Source: Sphingopyxis sp. LC81
GTDB lineage: Bacteria > Pseudomonadota > Alphaproteobacteria > Sphingomonadales > Sphingomonadaceae
NCBI RefSeq assembly: GCF_000756375.1
Contig: NZ_JNFD01000015.1
Coordinates: forward strand, 1 to 47,372
Direction of reading: 5' to 3'
Length of the DNA stretch: 47,372 nucleotides
The position numbers were made by a program, and so were the translations under genes. Of the stretch, positions 23,917 through 31,828 are shown in pieces. How positions within the stretch are numbered: position 1 is the stretch's first letter; each line of letters opens with the position of its first letter. The notes beneath the pieces were generated by a model that searched no databases, was not told the origin of the DNA, and saw only the letters and a program-made list of their open reading frames with translations.

Positions 23917-26040
23917 ATGAGCGCCAAAATCCGCTGGCGAGACGTCCTCGCATGGGCCGCGCTCGCGCTGCTCGTCCTCACAACCGCCGCCCATCTTCTG
24001 ACGCGTCCGCCAGCGATGCCGGACTATGAAAGCGTCCGTGCCGACTGGCGCCCCAGCGAAGCCTGGCTCTACGACCGCGACGGGCGCCTGCTCGACAGCG
24101 AGCGCGTCAATTTCGAGCGCCGCCGCCTCGCGTGGGTGCCGCTGAACGACATCAGCCCCGCCGTCCGCACCGCCGTCGTGCAAAGCGAGGACCGTCGCTT
24201 CTGGTCGCATGGCGGGGTCGACTGGCTCGCGATCGCGAGTGCGATCCGCGCGCGCTGGACCGGCGACCGCTCGCGCGGCGCCTCGACGCTTGCGATGCAG
24301 CTCGCCGCCTTTCTCGACCCCAGCCTCGCGCAGCCCGGCAAGCGCGACTGGCGGACCAAGATCCGCCAGATGCGCGCCGGACAGGCGCTCGCGGCAAACT
24401 GGTCGCACGAGCAGATGCTCGAGGCCTATTTCAACCTCCTCCCCTTGCGCGGCGAAACGCAGGGCATCGGTGCGGGCGCGCAAAGCCTGTTCGGCAAGAA
24501 ACCCGCCGAACTGAGCCGCACTGACGCCGCGCTGTTCGCGGGCCTCCTCCCCAACCCCGCCGCAAGCGCCGAGGCGCTCGGTCGCCGCGCCTGCCGGGTG
24601 GCGCAAACAAGAGATTGCACAGCGATCCGCGCCGCCGCCGCGACGCTCGTTTCGGGCGAGCATGCCGCGCGCTTCGACCCGGGGCTCGCGCCGCACCTCG
24701 CCGTCCGCCTGCTCGACGCGCCAGGCAAGCGCGTCACCACGACGGTCGACCGCCGCATCCAGGCCGCCGCGATCGTCGCGCTGCGCCGCCAGCTCGCGGG
24801 CCTCGGCTCGGACCGCGTGCGCGACGGTGCGGTCGTCGTGCTCGACAACGCCTCCGGCGAAGTGCTCGCCTATGTCGGCGGCGTCGGCCTCAAATCGACC
24901 GCATCGCAAGTCGACGGCGCCAACGCGCGGCGGCAGGCGGGCTCGACCTTGAAACCGCATCTCTATGCGCAGGTGATCGAACATGGCTGGCTCACTGCGG
25001 CGTCGATCCTCGACGACAGCCCGGTCCAGCTCGACACCGCCTCGGGCCTCTATGTCCCCAAAAACTACGACCACAGCTTCAAAGGGCCGGTCAGCGTCCG
25101 CCACGCACTCGCCAGCTCGCTCAACGTCCCCGCCGTCCGCGCGCTCGTCATCGACGACGTCCAGCAATTCCGCGACCGCCTGTGGGCGCTCGGCTACCAC
25201 GGCCTCGTCGAGGACGGCGAATATTACGGCTTCAGCCTTGCACTTGGCTCCGCCGAAGTGTCGCTCGTCGAACAGGCGAACGCCTTCCGCACCTTCGCCA
25301 ACCTTGGCCGCTATGCCCCCGTCCATTTCCGGCGCGGCGAAAAACCGGAAGACGCGCGCCAGATCGTCAGCGCCGCCGCCGCCTTCATCGTCGGCGACAT
25401 CCTCGCCGACGCCTCGGCGCGCACCGACGCCTTTGGCGCCGACAGCGCGCTCCGCCTCCCTTTCTGGGCCGCCGCCAAGACGGGCACCTCGAAAGGCATG
25501 CGCGACAATTGGTGTATCGGCTGGTCCGACCGCTTCACCGTCGCCGTCTGGGTCGGCAATCTCGAGGGCGATTCGATGCGCGCCGTCTCGGGCACCTCGG
25601 GCGCCGCGCCGGTGTGGCGCGACGTCATGCTCGCGCTCCATGCAGGCAGCCCCGGCAAGCCCCCCACGATGCCCGATGGCGTCGAGGTGCGCCAAATCGC
25701 CCTGCCCGGCACGCGCGAACCCCCGCGCCGCGAATATTTCCTCCGCGGCACCGCGCAAACCGAAATGGCAGCCGCACCGCAGGCCGCGCGCCGTCCGCGC
25801 ATCACCAGCCCGGTCAGCGGCAGTGTCTATGCGCTCGATCCTGACATCCCGATCGACCGCCAGCGCCTTGCGGTGATCGTCAGCGGATCGGTCGCCGGAT
25901 ACCGCCTGATCCTCGACAAGAAAGCGCTCGGCGACGCCGATGCGGGACAGCAAATCCTGCCGCGCCCCGGCGTTCATATGCTGACGCTGGTTGATCCAGG
26001 CGGCCGAATGATTGACCGAGTGCGCTTTACCGTACGGTAA
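23917..26040 (+). CDS. pbpC: Penicillin-binding protein 1C, bifunctional peptidoglycan synthase
   Basis: A 707-residue class A PBP. One N-terminal membrane anchor (about residues 9-28), then a GT51 glycosyltransferase domain with Glu91 in SEDRRFWSHGG and the RGASTLAMQLA motif (120-130). The transpeptidase domain has S343-x-x-K346 (AGSTLKP), S401-x-N403 (ASSLNVP) and K521-T-G (AAKTGTSKG). A C-terminal PBP1C-type domain of about 90 residues is present. PBP1C is usually encoded next to alpha-2-macroglobulin, as here. The start has only a weak ribosome site: a GGAGG lies 21 bases upstream in the last arm of element B. An in-frame stop at 23902 excludes earlier starts. Confidence 0.95.
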   Translation: MSAKIRWRDVLAWAALALLVLTTAAHLLTRPPAMPDYESVRADWRPSEAWLYDRDGRLLDSERVNFERRRLAWVPLNDISPAVRTAVVQSEDRRFWSHGGVDWLAIASAIRARWTGDRSRGASTLAMQLAAFLDPSLAQPGKRDWRTKIRQMRAGQALAANWSHEQMLEAYFNLLPLRGETQGIGAGAQSLFGKKPAELSRTDAALFAGLLPNPAASAEALGRRACRVAQTRDCTAIRAAAATLVSGEHAARFDPGLAPHLAVRLLDAPGKRVTTTVDRRIQAAAIVALRRQLAGLGSDRVRDGAVVVLDNASGEVLAYVGGVGLKSTASQVDGANARRQAGSTLKPHLYAQVIEHGWLTAASILDDSPVQLDTASGLYVPKNYDHSFKGPVSVRHALASSLNVPAVRALVIDDVQQFRDRLWALGYHGLVEDGEYYGFSLALGSAEVSLVEQANAFRTFANLGRYAPVHFRRGEKPEDARQIVSAAAAFIVGDILADASARTDAFGADSALRLPFWAAAKTGTSKGMRDNWCIGWSDRFTVAVWVGNLEGDSMRAVSGTSGAAPVWRDVMLALHAGSPGKPPTMPDGVEVRQIALPGTREPPRREYFLRGTAQTEMAAAPQAARRPRITSPVSGSVYALDPDIPIDRQRLAVIVSGSVAGYRLILDKKALGDADAGQQILPRPGVHMLTLVDPGGRMIDRVRFTVR

Positions 26041-26087
26041 GCGGCCCTGGTCCCCGTCGAATGCGGTGCTGGTCTCATGAAATTAAG

Positions 26088-26152
26088 TTGCGCTGACGCG
26101 TGGAGCGGCTAGTCTGCCCCGCCATGAGACGGGCGGCAGCTCAGCCGCTCCA
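26088..26152 (+). promoter_or_regulatory. Candidate promoter and perfect inverted repeat before the permease
   Basis: A possible promoter is TTGCGC (26088-26093), 16 bases, TAGTCT (26110-26115). Flanking and overlapping it is an exact 10-bp inverted repeat, TGGAGCGGCT at 26101-26110 and AGCCGCTCCA at 26143-26152, with inner TGCC/GGCA pairing. The repeat spans the -10 and start site, so it could be an operator or a hairpin; neither is proven. Confidence 0.45.
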
Positions 26153-26164
26153 AAGGGGAAGATT

Positions 26165-27703
26165 ATGCTATTTGACCGCGTAAAGCCGTTGGATGCCATT
26201 TTGGCGACAGCGGAAAAAAAGTCGCTTACGCGCACGCTCGGCGCCTTTCAGCTCACCATGCTGGGGATCGGTGCCGTGATTGGGACCGGGATTTTCGTTT
26301 TGACCGCCGAGGCCGCTCAAAAGGCCGGCCCGGGCATGATGATCAGCTTCATCATCGCCGGCTTCGTCTGCGCCTTCGCGGCGCTCTGCTACGCCGAAAT
26401 GGCCTCGATGGTCCCCGTGTCGGGCTCGGCCTACACCTATAGCTACGCCGTGATGGGCGAACTCATCGCATGGATGGTCGGCTGGGCGCTGATCCTCGAA
26501 TATGCGGTCGCGGCGGGCGCCGTTTCGGTCGGCTGGTCGGGCTATGTGGTCGGGCTGATCGAACATGCCTTCAGCATAGACATACCCTCCGCATGGGTGC
26601 TCGGGCCGTTCGACGGCGGCATGATCAACCTGCCAGCGATGTTCATCGCGGGCGTCGTCACCATGCTCCTCGTGATCGGCACGCGCGAATCGGCGACGAT
26701 CAACGCGATCCTCGTCGTCATCAAGGTTGCGGCGCTCACCCTCTTCATCATCCTCGCGGTTCCCGTGATGAACATGGAGAATTTCGAGCCCTTCGCGCCG
26801 CTCGGCATCGGCGGCATCGGCGCCGCCGCGGCCTCGATCTTCTTCGCTTATGTCGGCTTCGACGCGGTCTCGACCGCGGCCGAGGAAACCAAGAATCCGC
26901 AGCGCAACATGCCGATCGGCCTGATCGGCAGCCTTGCGATCTGCACCATCTTCTATCTGCTCGTCGCCGCCGGCGTCATCGGTTCGGTCGGCGCGCAGCC
27001 GGTCGGCATCGATGCCGCCGCGGGCCATGCGCTCGAACCCGGCAGCCGCGAACTCGCCGCCGCGTGCGGCGCGATCGGCGATCAGGCGGTGGTCTGTTCG
27101 AAGGAAGCGCTGGCGTGGACGCTGCGTGAAATCGGCTGGCCCCAGATCGGCAATTTGATCGGCCTCGCCGCCGGCCTCGCGCTGCCGTCGGTCATCCTGA
27201 TGATGATGTTCGGCCAGACCCGCATCTTCTTTGTGATGAGCCGCGACGGTCTGCTGCCGCAAGCCTTCTCGAAGATCCACCCGAAGTTCAACACGCCGCA
27301 CGTGATCACGATCATCACGGGCATCGCGGTCGCGCTGTTCGCCGCCTTCTTCCCTGTCGGGCAGCTGGCGAACATCTCGAACTCGGGCACGCTCTTCGCA
27401 TTCGCTGCGGTGTCGATCGCGGTGATGGTGATCCGCAAGACCGATCCCGGCCGCCACCGTCCGTTCAAGACGCCGCTGATCTATATCACGGCGCCGATCG
27501 CGATCGCGGGCTGTCTGTATCTCTTCTTCAACCTCGACCAGAAGAGCATCAATCTCTTCCTGATCTGGGCGGGCATCGGCCTCGTCGTCTACTTCGCCTA
27601 CAGCCGCTCGCGCAGCCATGTGGGTCAGGGACATATCGAGGTGCACGAGGACGACCCCGACGCACCGCCGCCGCCGGTCCCGCCGGCCCCGTCGTTCAAC
27701 TGA
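26165..27703 (+). CDS. APC-superfamily amino acid permease (CAT-like)
   Basis: A 512-residue inner-membrane transporter with about 12 hydrophobic segments. The family features are clear: GAVIGTGIFVLT in the first helix, GPGMMISFIIAGFVCAFAALCYAEMASMVPVSGSAYTY, then FFAYVGFDAVSTAAEETKNPQRNMPIGLIGSL. These match the cationic amino acid transporter-like branch of the APC superfamily. A long extracytoplasmic loop between helices carries three Cys. The C-terminus is acidic then Pro-rich (PPPPVPPAPS). AAGGGGAAG precedes the ATG. A strong terminator follows, so the gene is monocistronic. The substrate cannot be read from sequence. Confidence 0.92.
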   Translation: MLFDRVKPLDAILATAEKKSLTRTLGAFQLTMLGIGAVIGTGIFVLTAEAAQKAGPGMMISFIIAGFVCAFAALCYAEMASMVPVSGSAYTYSYAVMGELIAWMVGWALILEYAVAAGAVSVGWSGYVVGLIEHAFSIDIPSAWVLGPFDGGMINLPAMFIAGVVTMLLVIGTRESATINAILVVIKVAALTLFIILAVPVMNMENFEPFAPLGIGGIGAAAASIFFAYVGFDAVSTAAEETKNPQRNMPIGLIGSLAICTIFYLLVAAGVIGSVGAQPVGIDAAAGHALEPGSRELAAACGAIGDQAVVCSKEALAWTLREIGWPQIGNLIGLAAGLALPSVILMMMFGQTRIFFVMSRDGLLPQAFSKIHPKFNTPHVITIITGIAVALFAAFFPVGQLANISNSGTLFAFAAVSIAVMVIRKTDPGRHRPFKTPLIYITAPIAIAGCLYLFFNLDQKSINLFLIWAGIGLVVYFAYSRSRSHVGQGHIEVHEDDPDAPPPPVPPAPSFN

Positions 27704-27723
27704 CGGTTCGAATGATGTTGAGG

Positions 27724-27752
27724 GAAAGGGGGCTTCGGCCCCCTTTCTTTTT
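27724..27752 (+). terminator. Rho-independent terminator after the permease
   Basis: A perfect 10-bp stem, GAAAGGGGGC / GCCCCCTTTC (27724-27733 and 27738-27747), with a TTCG tetraloop and a run of five T at 27748-27752. It lies 20 bases after the permease stop. Confidence 0.95.
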
Positions 27753-27763
27753 GGCCGGTGTAT

Positions 27764-27806
27764 CGAACAAGTCCGCTAATCGACCGATTGCTGACGGTCT
27801 TGTTCG
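27764..27806. repeat. 12-bp inverted repeat upstream of a methyltransferase gene
   Basis: CGAACAAGTCCG at 27764-27775 is matched in inverse by CGGTCTTGTTCG at 27795-27806, with one mismatch and a 19-base interval. It lies between the permease terminator and the methyltransferase start, about 60 bases before the ATG. It may be an operator; there is no T tract, so it is not a terminator. Confidence 0.4.
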
Positions 27807-27866
27807 AAGGCACGAAGCCCAATAGCTGTCGCTTGAGCGACTGTGCAGGCTTGCGCGGGAGGATAC

Positions 27867-28475
27867 ATGACTGACGGCACAAAAGCTTCGGTTCTAGACG
27901 TCTATCAACGCCACGGCACGACGTGGGCCAAACTGCGGGGGGGCAAGTTGAGCGAACGCTCGTGGCTCGACCGCTTTTGCAACCACCTGCTCCCGGGAGC
28001 GGCTGTCCTCGACATCGGTTGCGGCTCTGGCGTGCCGATCGCACGCGAGTTGATCCGACGAGGATTTGACGTAACGGGGGTGGATGCCACCCAAACGATG
28101 TTGGCGCTGTTCCGGAACAATCTGCCGGGCATAACAGCGCACCTTATGGACATGCGTCAACTTGCCTTGGGTCGGCGTTTCGCTGGTCTGCTCGCTTGGG
28201 ATAGCTTTTTTCACCTGTCACCCGACGATCAACGCTCCATGTTCGGCCGTTTTCAGGCTCATGCGGAACCGGGCACGGTGCTGATGTTCACCAGCGGGAA
28301 CGTAGAAGGTATCGCCGTTGGCGAACTGGAGGGGGATTCTCTCTATCATAGCAGCCTAGGCCCGGACGAGTATCGGGCTTTGCTCGATGCCGCCGGCTTC
28401 GAGGTCATTACCCATGTAATGAATGACCCTTCCTGCGGTCAACGAACCATCTGGCTGACTCGCCAGCGAGATTGA
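27867..28475 (+). CDS. Class I SAM-dependent methyltransferase
   Basis: A 202-residue cytoplasmic protein with the methyltransferase motif I AVLDIGCGSGVPIA (about residues 46-59), the acidic end of strand 2 (VTGVDATQTML) and motif region HLMDMRQLALGRRFAGLLAWDSFFHL. This is the pattern of Methyltransf_25/11-type enzymes; the substrate is unknown. The start at 27867 follows GGGAGG. By eye the codon usage is less G/C-biased at third positions than in the neighbouring genes (for example frequent TTG, GTT and CGA), which may reflect recent acquisition. It is a single gene between the permease terminator and dnaA. Confidence 0.8.
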   Translation: MTDGTKASVLDVYQRHGTTWAKLRGGKLSERSWLDRFCNHLLPGAAVLDIGCGSGVPIARELIRRGFDVTGVDATQTMLALFRNNLPGITAHLMDMRQLALGRRFAGLLAWDSFFHLSPDDQRSMFGRFQAHAEPGTVLMFTSGNVEGIAVGELEGDSLYHSSLGPDEYRALLDAAGFEVITHVMNDPSCGQRTIWLTRQRD

Positions 28476-28566
28476 TCAAGTCGACGGCTTTGACAAGTGC
28501 CGGATTATAAAGCCGTCATTCGGCTTTCCACCCCGAACCAGACCTTCAAACAGCGGCCCGCAACGA

Positions 28567-28610
28567 TGTGGATAACCCCGGGGATAACCCCGGTACAAGT
28601 CTGTGGATCA
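28567..28610. promoter_or_regulatory. DnaA-box-like cluster with 12-bp tandem repeat at the 3' end of dnaA
   Basis: TGTGGATAA at 28567-28575 is a perfect DnaA box (reverse of TTATCCACA). CGGGGATAA at 28579-28587 and TGTGGATCA at 28602-28610 are weaker matches in the same direction; the last one includes the dnaA stop codon. GGATAACCCCGG occurs twice in exact tandem (28570-28581, 28582-28593). The array may bind DnaA. Confidence 0.55.
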
Positions 28611-29972
28611 GCTGTTGAGACTGCGCCGGATCGCGGCGATCTCGGCGTCGAGTTCGCTGTCGGCGACGCGCAGCGCCTCGACCGTGCGCACCGCGTGGAT
28701 CACCGTCGAATGGTCGCGCCCGCCAAAGCGCCGCCCGATCTCGGGATAGGAGCGCGGGGTCAGTTCCTTCGCGAGGTACATCGCGACCTGGCGCGGGCGG
28801 GCAACCGCGCGGACGCGGCGCTTCGACGACATTTCGGACTTGTCGAGCCGGTAGTGCGCGCACACCGCGCGCTGGATCTCGTCGATCGTGATCCGCGGGC
28901 GCGCGGTGCGGACATTTTCTGCGAGCCGGTCTTCGGCGAGCGCGAGGTCGACCGTCGTGCCGGTGAGCGCGGCATAGGCGAGCAGCTTGTTGAGCGCGCC
29001 TTCGAGTTCGCGGATGTTGCGCGTGAAATGCTTGACCAGATAGGCGACGACATTGTCGGGCACGTCGACCATCGGCATCGCGGTCAGCCGCTGGCGGATG
29101 ATGCGTTCGCGCAGATCGTCCTCGGGCGCCTCGATATCGGCGACGAGCCCGCCCGACAGGCGCGAGAGCAGCCGCGCCTCGACCCCGTCGAGCATCGCCG
29201 GGGGACGATCGGCGGTGACGACGAGGCGCTTGCCCGCGGTCATCAGATCGTCGATCGTGTGAAGCAGCTCTTCCTGCGTCGAATTCTTGCCGATCACGAA
29301 TTGCAGGTCGTCAAGCAGCAGCAGGTCGGCGGCGCGCAGCCGCGCCTTGAACGCCATCATGTCGCCGCCGCGCATCGCGCCGACGAATTCGAGCATGAAT
29401 TTTTCCGCCGACATCAGGATGATATTCGCGGTCGGGTGCGCCGCGGCATAGTCCTGCGCCATCGCCTGGAGGAGGTGCGTCTTGCCCTGCCCGGTGCCCG
29501 AGCAGAGATAGAGCGGGTTGAACTGCGGCGCCTCGACCATCGCCATCCGGCGCGCGGCGTTGGCGGCGAGGATGTTGCTGCGCGCGACGACGAAGCGGTC
29601 GAACGACAGGCGCGGGTCGAAGCCCAGCAGCGCGGGATTGGCGGCGGGTGCCGGCGCCGGCGCGTCGAAGCTCGGCAGCGGCGAGGCGGCGAGCGCCGTG
29701 GCGCGATCGTCCGCCGCGGCACCGCCGCGCACCGTGACGCCGCGCACCGCGGGCAGCTGCTGCCGCCAGGCGAGTTCGAGCCGGTCGCCAAAGCGTTCGT
29801 TGATCCAGTTCGCCGAAAAACGGCTGACGGTTTCGAGCGTCACCACGCCCGACAGCGTGCAATAGTCGGCAAAGCGCACGGGCTTCAGCCAATGGTCGAA
29901 AGTACGCACGCCAAGGTCGCGGCGCAGCCCTTCGGCGACGCGCGGCCAGAGCGTTGCGGCATCACCGCTCAT
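28608..29972 (-). CDS. dnaA: Chromosomal replication initiator DnaA
   Basis: A 454-residue DnaA. The N-terminal domain I (LWPRVAEGLRRDLGVRTFDHWLKP) is followed by a short Ala/Pro linker (about 88-115) and the AAA+ domain. The P-loop reads SGTGQGKTH (158-166): the first Gly of the usual GGxGxGKTH is a Ser. Walker B is LLLLDDLQF (about 217-225). Sensor 2 is present in the VKHFTRNIRELEGALNKL region. The C-terminal DNA-binding domain has the family signature GGRDHSTVIHAV. The start at 29972 follows GGCGGAG. rpsT lies upstream on the same strand, as in many alphaproteobacteria. Confidence 0.95.
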   Translation of the reverse strand: MSGDAATLWPRVAEGLRRDLGVRTFDHWLKPVRFADYCTLSGVVTLETVSRFSANWINERFGDRLELAWRQQLPAVRGVTVRGGAAADDRATALAASPLPSFDAPAPAPAANPALLGFDPRLSFDRFVVARSNILAANAARRMAMVEAPQFNPLYLCSGTGQGKTHLLQAMAQDYAAAHPTANIILMSAEKFMLEFVGAMRGGDMMAFKARLRAADLLLLDDLQFVIGKNSTQEELLHTIDDLMTAGKRLVVTADRPPAMLDGVEARLLSRLSGGLVADIEAPEDDLRERIIRQRLTAMPMVDVPDNVVAYLVKHFTRNIRELEGALNKLLAYAALTGTTVDLALAEDRLAENVRTARPRITIDEIQRAVCAHYRLDKSEMSSKRRVRAVARPRQVAMYLAKELTPRSYPEIGRRFGGRDHSTVIHAVRTVEALRVADSELDAEIAAIRRSLNS

Positions 29973-30474
29973 TGCTCCGCCCTTTGCGTCATGCCCATGC
30001 CAATTGCTGCTTTCTATCACGCCGTGCCGCCCCCTCAGGTCCCCGCGCGTCGCACGATCGGGCGGCCGGCCACGCGCCGATTCGTCGCCTGCGCAGGGCG
30101 CAGGCATACTATCCGGGGCAGATAGCCCGAGAAGATGCGAATCATGTCGATGTGGCGGCCACCGGCGAAGGCCGACGACGCACCCTGTCTAGTCAGCCCG
30201 CGCCGAGTCGATCAAGGTCTGGCCGTGTAAAAATACTGAAATAAAAATCTTGACTCACTAGGGGGGCCGGAATCGCGCCAGAACGTCAATTTATGACTAT
30301 TTTTCAATAGTTTAAATATGACATTCTAGTGACCAAACAACGAATCGCCGTAAATCCGTCACTTACCGCGCTGCAACACTATTGCCATCGCGCTGTCACA
30401 ATATCCGACGCAAAAAAGGACCCGCGGGCATGAAGCCAGCGGGTCCTTTTTGTTCCCTTTCGGGACAAAGCGAA
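29973..30474. other. AT-rich dnaA upstream region with GANTC cluster
   Basis: About 500 bases between dnaA and rpsT with no gene. The part near rpsT holds its terminator. The stretch 30230-30350 is clearly AT-richer than the rest of the window, with runs such as TTTAAATATG and an inverted repeat CTATT-GAAA-AATAG read on the minus strand. GANTC (CcrM methylation) sites occur at 30079, 30139, 30252, 30270, 30342 and 30472. The dnaA promoter should lie here, but I cannot assign convincing -35/-10 hexamers. It could also be part of a replication origin. Confidence 0.5.
30412..30451 (-). terminator. Rho-independent terminator of rpsT
   Basis: Arms AAAAAGGACCCGC (30413-30425) and GCGGGTCCTTTTT (30439-30451) are perfect inverse complements with a 13-base loop. 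Read on the minus strand it lies 24 bases after the rpsT stop and ends in a T tract, so dnaA needs its own promoter. Confidence 0.93.
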
Positions 30475-30738
30475 TCAGGCGATCGCGTTCACGCTCTTGG
30501 TCAGGCGCGAGAACTTGCGCGCCACGGTGTTCTTGTGGAGCACACCCTTGGCAACGCCGCGCGCCATTTCGGGCTGCGCCGCCTTCAGTGCGGTCGCGGC
30601 CGCGTCCTTGTCACCGGCGGCGACGGCGTTCTCGACCTTCTTCACCAGCGTGCGGATGCGCGAAACGCGATTCTTGTTCACGACGGTGCGCGCGGTGTTG
30701 CGGCGGATGCGCTTTTTTGCCTGCGGCGTATTGGCCAT
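30475..30738 (-). CDS. rpsT: 30S ribosomal protein S20
   Basis: An 87-residue S20, a basic three-helix protein that binds 16S rRNA early in 30S assembly. The start [17 protein letters not shown] and the [14 protein letters not shown] and [18 protein letters not shown] segments are typical. GAGGAA lies 3 bases before the ATG at 30738. An upstream in-frame ATG would add six residues that other S20 proteins lack. It has its own promoter and terminator. Confidence 0.97.
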   Translation of the reverse strand: MANTPQAKKRIRRNTARTVVNKNRVSRIRTLVKKVENAVAAGDKDAAATALKAAQPEMARGVAKGVLHKNTVARKFSRLTKSVNAIA

Positions 30739-30871
30739 AAATTCCTCGGTTTCCAAACGGTCTAAGTCAGTCGGAGCGCAGCGTCACCGGAGCAGCCGAA
30801 TCGCGCAAACAGGCGAATCAATGTCCGGATACGGCCGGTTCCGGTAACCCGGACCCTGCTCGAAGGGTGCG

Positions 30872-30900
30872 CGCATAGCCAGCTTGACCCTTTTGGTCAA
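30872..30900 (-). promoter_or_regulatory. Probable rpsT promoter
   Basis: On the minus strand TTGACC (30900-30895), a 17-base spacer and TATGCG (30877-30872) give a good housekeeping promoter. The -35 is the left half of an inverted repeat TTGACC-AAAAG-GGTCAA. The leader to the rpsT start would be about 125 bases. Confidence 0.55.
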
Positions 30901-30925
30901 TGCCTATTGCGGGAAAGCGCACGCA

Positions 30926-31735
30926 TTAGCGCTGGCATTTCGGGCAAAAGAAGGTCGACCGGCCCGATTGCACGATCCGGGCGATCGTCCCGCCGCATTC
31001 GCAAGTCTCGCCCTCGCGCCCATAGACGCGCCAGTCCTTGGCAAAATAGCCGAGGTCGCCCTCGGGACTGAGGAAGTCGCGCAAGGTCGAGCCGCCGGCC
31101 GCGATCGCCGCAGCCAACACATCCTTGATCGCGGGCACCAGCGCCGCGAGTTTCGCCCTGGGCACATCGGCCGCGGGCTTCGTCGGCGCGATGCGCGCCA
31201 TGTTGAGCGCTTCGCACACATAGATATTGCCGAGCCCCGCGACGACCGTCTGATCGAGCAGCATCGCCTTGATCGGCGCGCGGCGCGCGGCGAGCGCCTT
31301 CGCCAGATAGGCGGCGTCGAAAACGTCGGACAAGGGTTCGGGACCGAGCGTCACGAACGCCGGAAACAAGGTCAGCGGATCGCCGCTGACGAGGTCGACC
31401 GATCCGAAGCGCCGCGGATCGTGGAGGAACAACCGGTGCCCCGCGGTTTCGAGCAGCAGATGATCGTGCTTGCCCGCCTCGCCGCCCTCGGTCCGCCAGC
31501 GCCCCGACATGCCGAGGTGGAAGATCATATGGTCGTCGCGGTCGGTCGAGATGACGCCATATTTGGCGCGGCGCGACAGGCCCGTGACCGTCGCGCCGGT
31601 CAGCCGCTGCGCAAGGTCGGCGGGAAAGGGCCGGCGCAGGTCGGGGCGAAAGGTGGTGACCGCGGTCAGCCGCTGGCCCTCGAGGAAAGGCGCGAGGCCG
31701 CGGACGGTGGTTTCGACTTCGGGAAGTTCGGGCAT
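30926..31735 (-). CDS. mutM: Formamidopyrimidine-DNA glycosylase (Fpg/MutM)
   Basis: A 269-residue bifunctional DNA glycosylase/AP lyase that removes 8-oxoguanine and ring-opened purines. The N-terminus begins Pro2-Glu3 (MPELPEVET), the catalytic pair. Lys58 (RRAKYG) matches the conserved minor-groove Lys. GLGNIYVCEALNMARIAP is the helix-two-turn-helix. The C-terminal zinc finger ends SGRSTFFCPKC with the conserved Arg. The first cysteine pair is Cys-Glu-Cys (one residue between) rather than the usual Cys-x2-Cys. It is divergent from ubiE with a gap of about 93 bases. The rpsT-mutM-ubiE order is common in alphaproteobacteria. Confidence 0.95.
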   Translation of the reverse strand: MPELPEVETTVRGLAPFLEGQRLTAVTTFRPDLRRPFPADLAQRLTGATVTGLSRRAKYGVISTDRDDHMIFHLGMSGRWRTEGGEAGKHDHLLLETAGHRLFLHDPRRFGSVDLVSGDPLTLFPAFVTLGPEPLSDVFDAAYLAKALAARRAPIKAMLLDQTVVAGLGNIYVCEALNMARIAPTKPAADVPRAKLAALVPAIKDVLAAAIAAGGSTLRDFLSPEGDLGYFAKDWRVYGREGETCECGGTIARIVQSGRSTFFCPKCQR

Positions 31736-31828
31736 ATCGTCTATCGGGCTACGCGCCATTTGCGCGGGCGGCAAGGCCCGGCTAAAGGCCGACGCAACAC
31801 ACCATCTCCCCGCAAAGGCGCGCACTCC

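Noticed and set aside
20468..23953. Open frame of over 1100 codons antisense to the alpha-2-macroglobulin gene
   Set aside because: Its translation is a low-complexity Arg/Ala/Asp-rich mix without domains, while the opposite strand encodes a complete known family. Long antisense frames are expected at this GC content.
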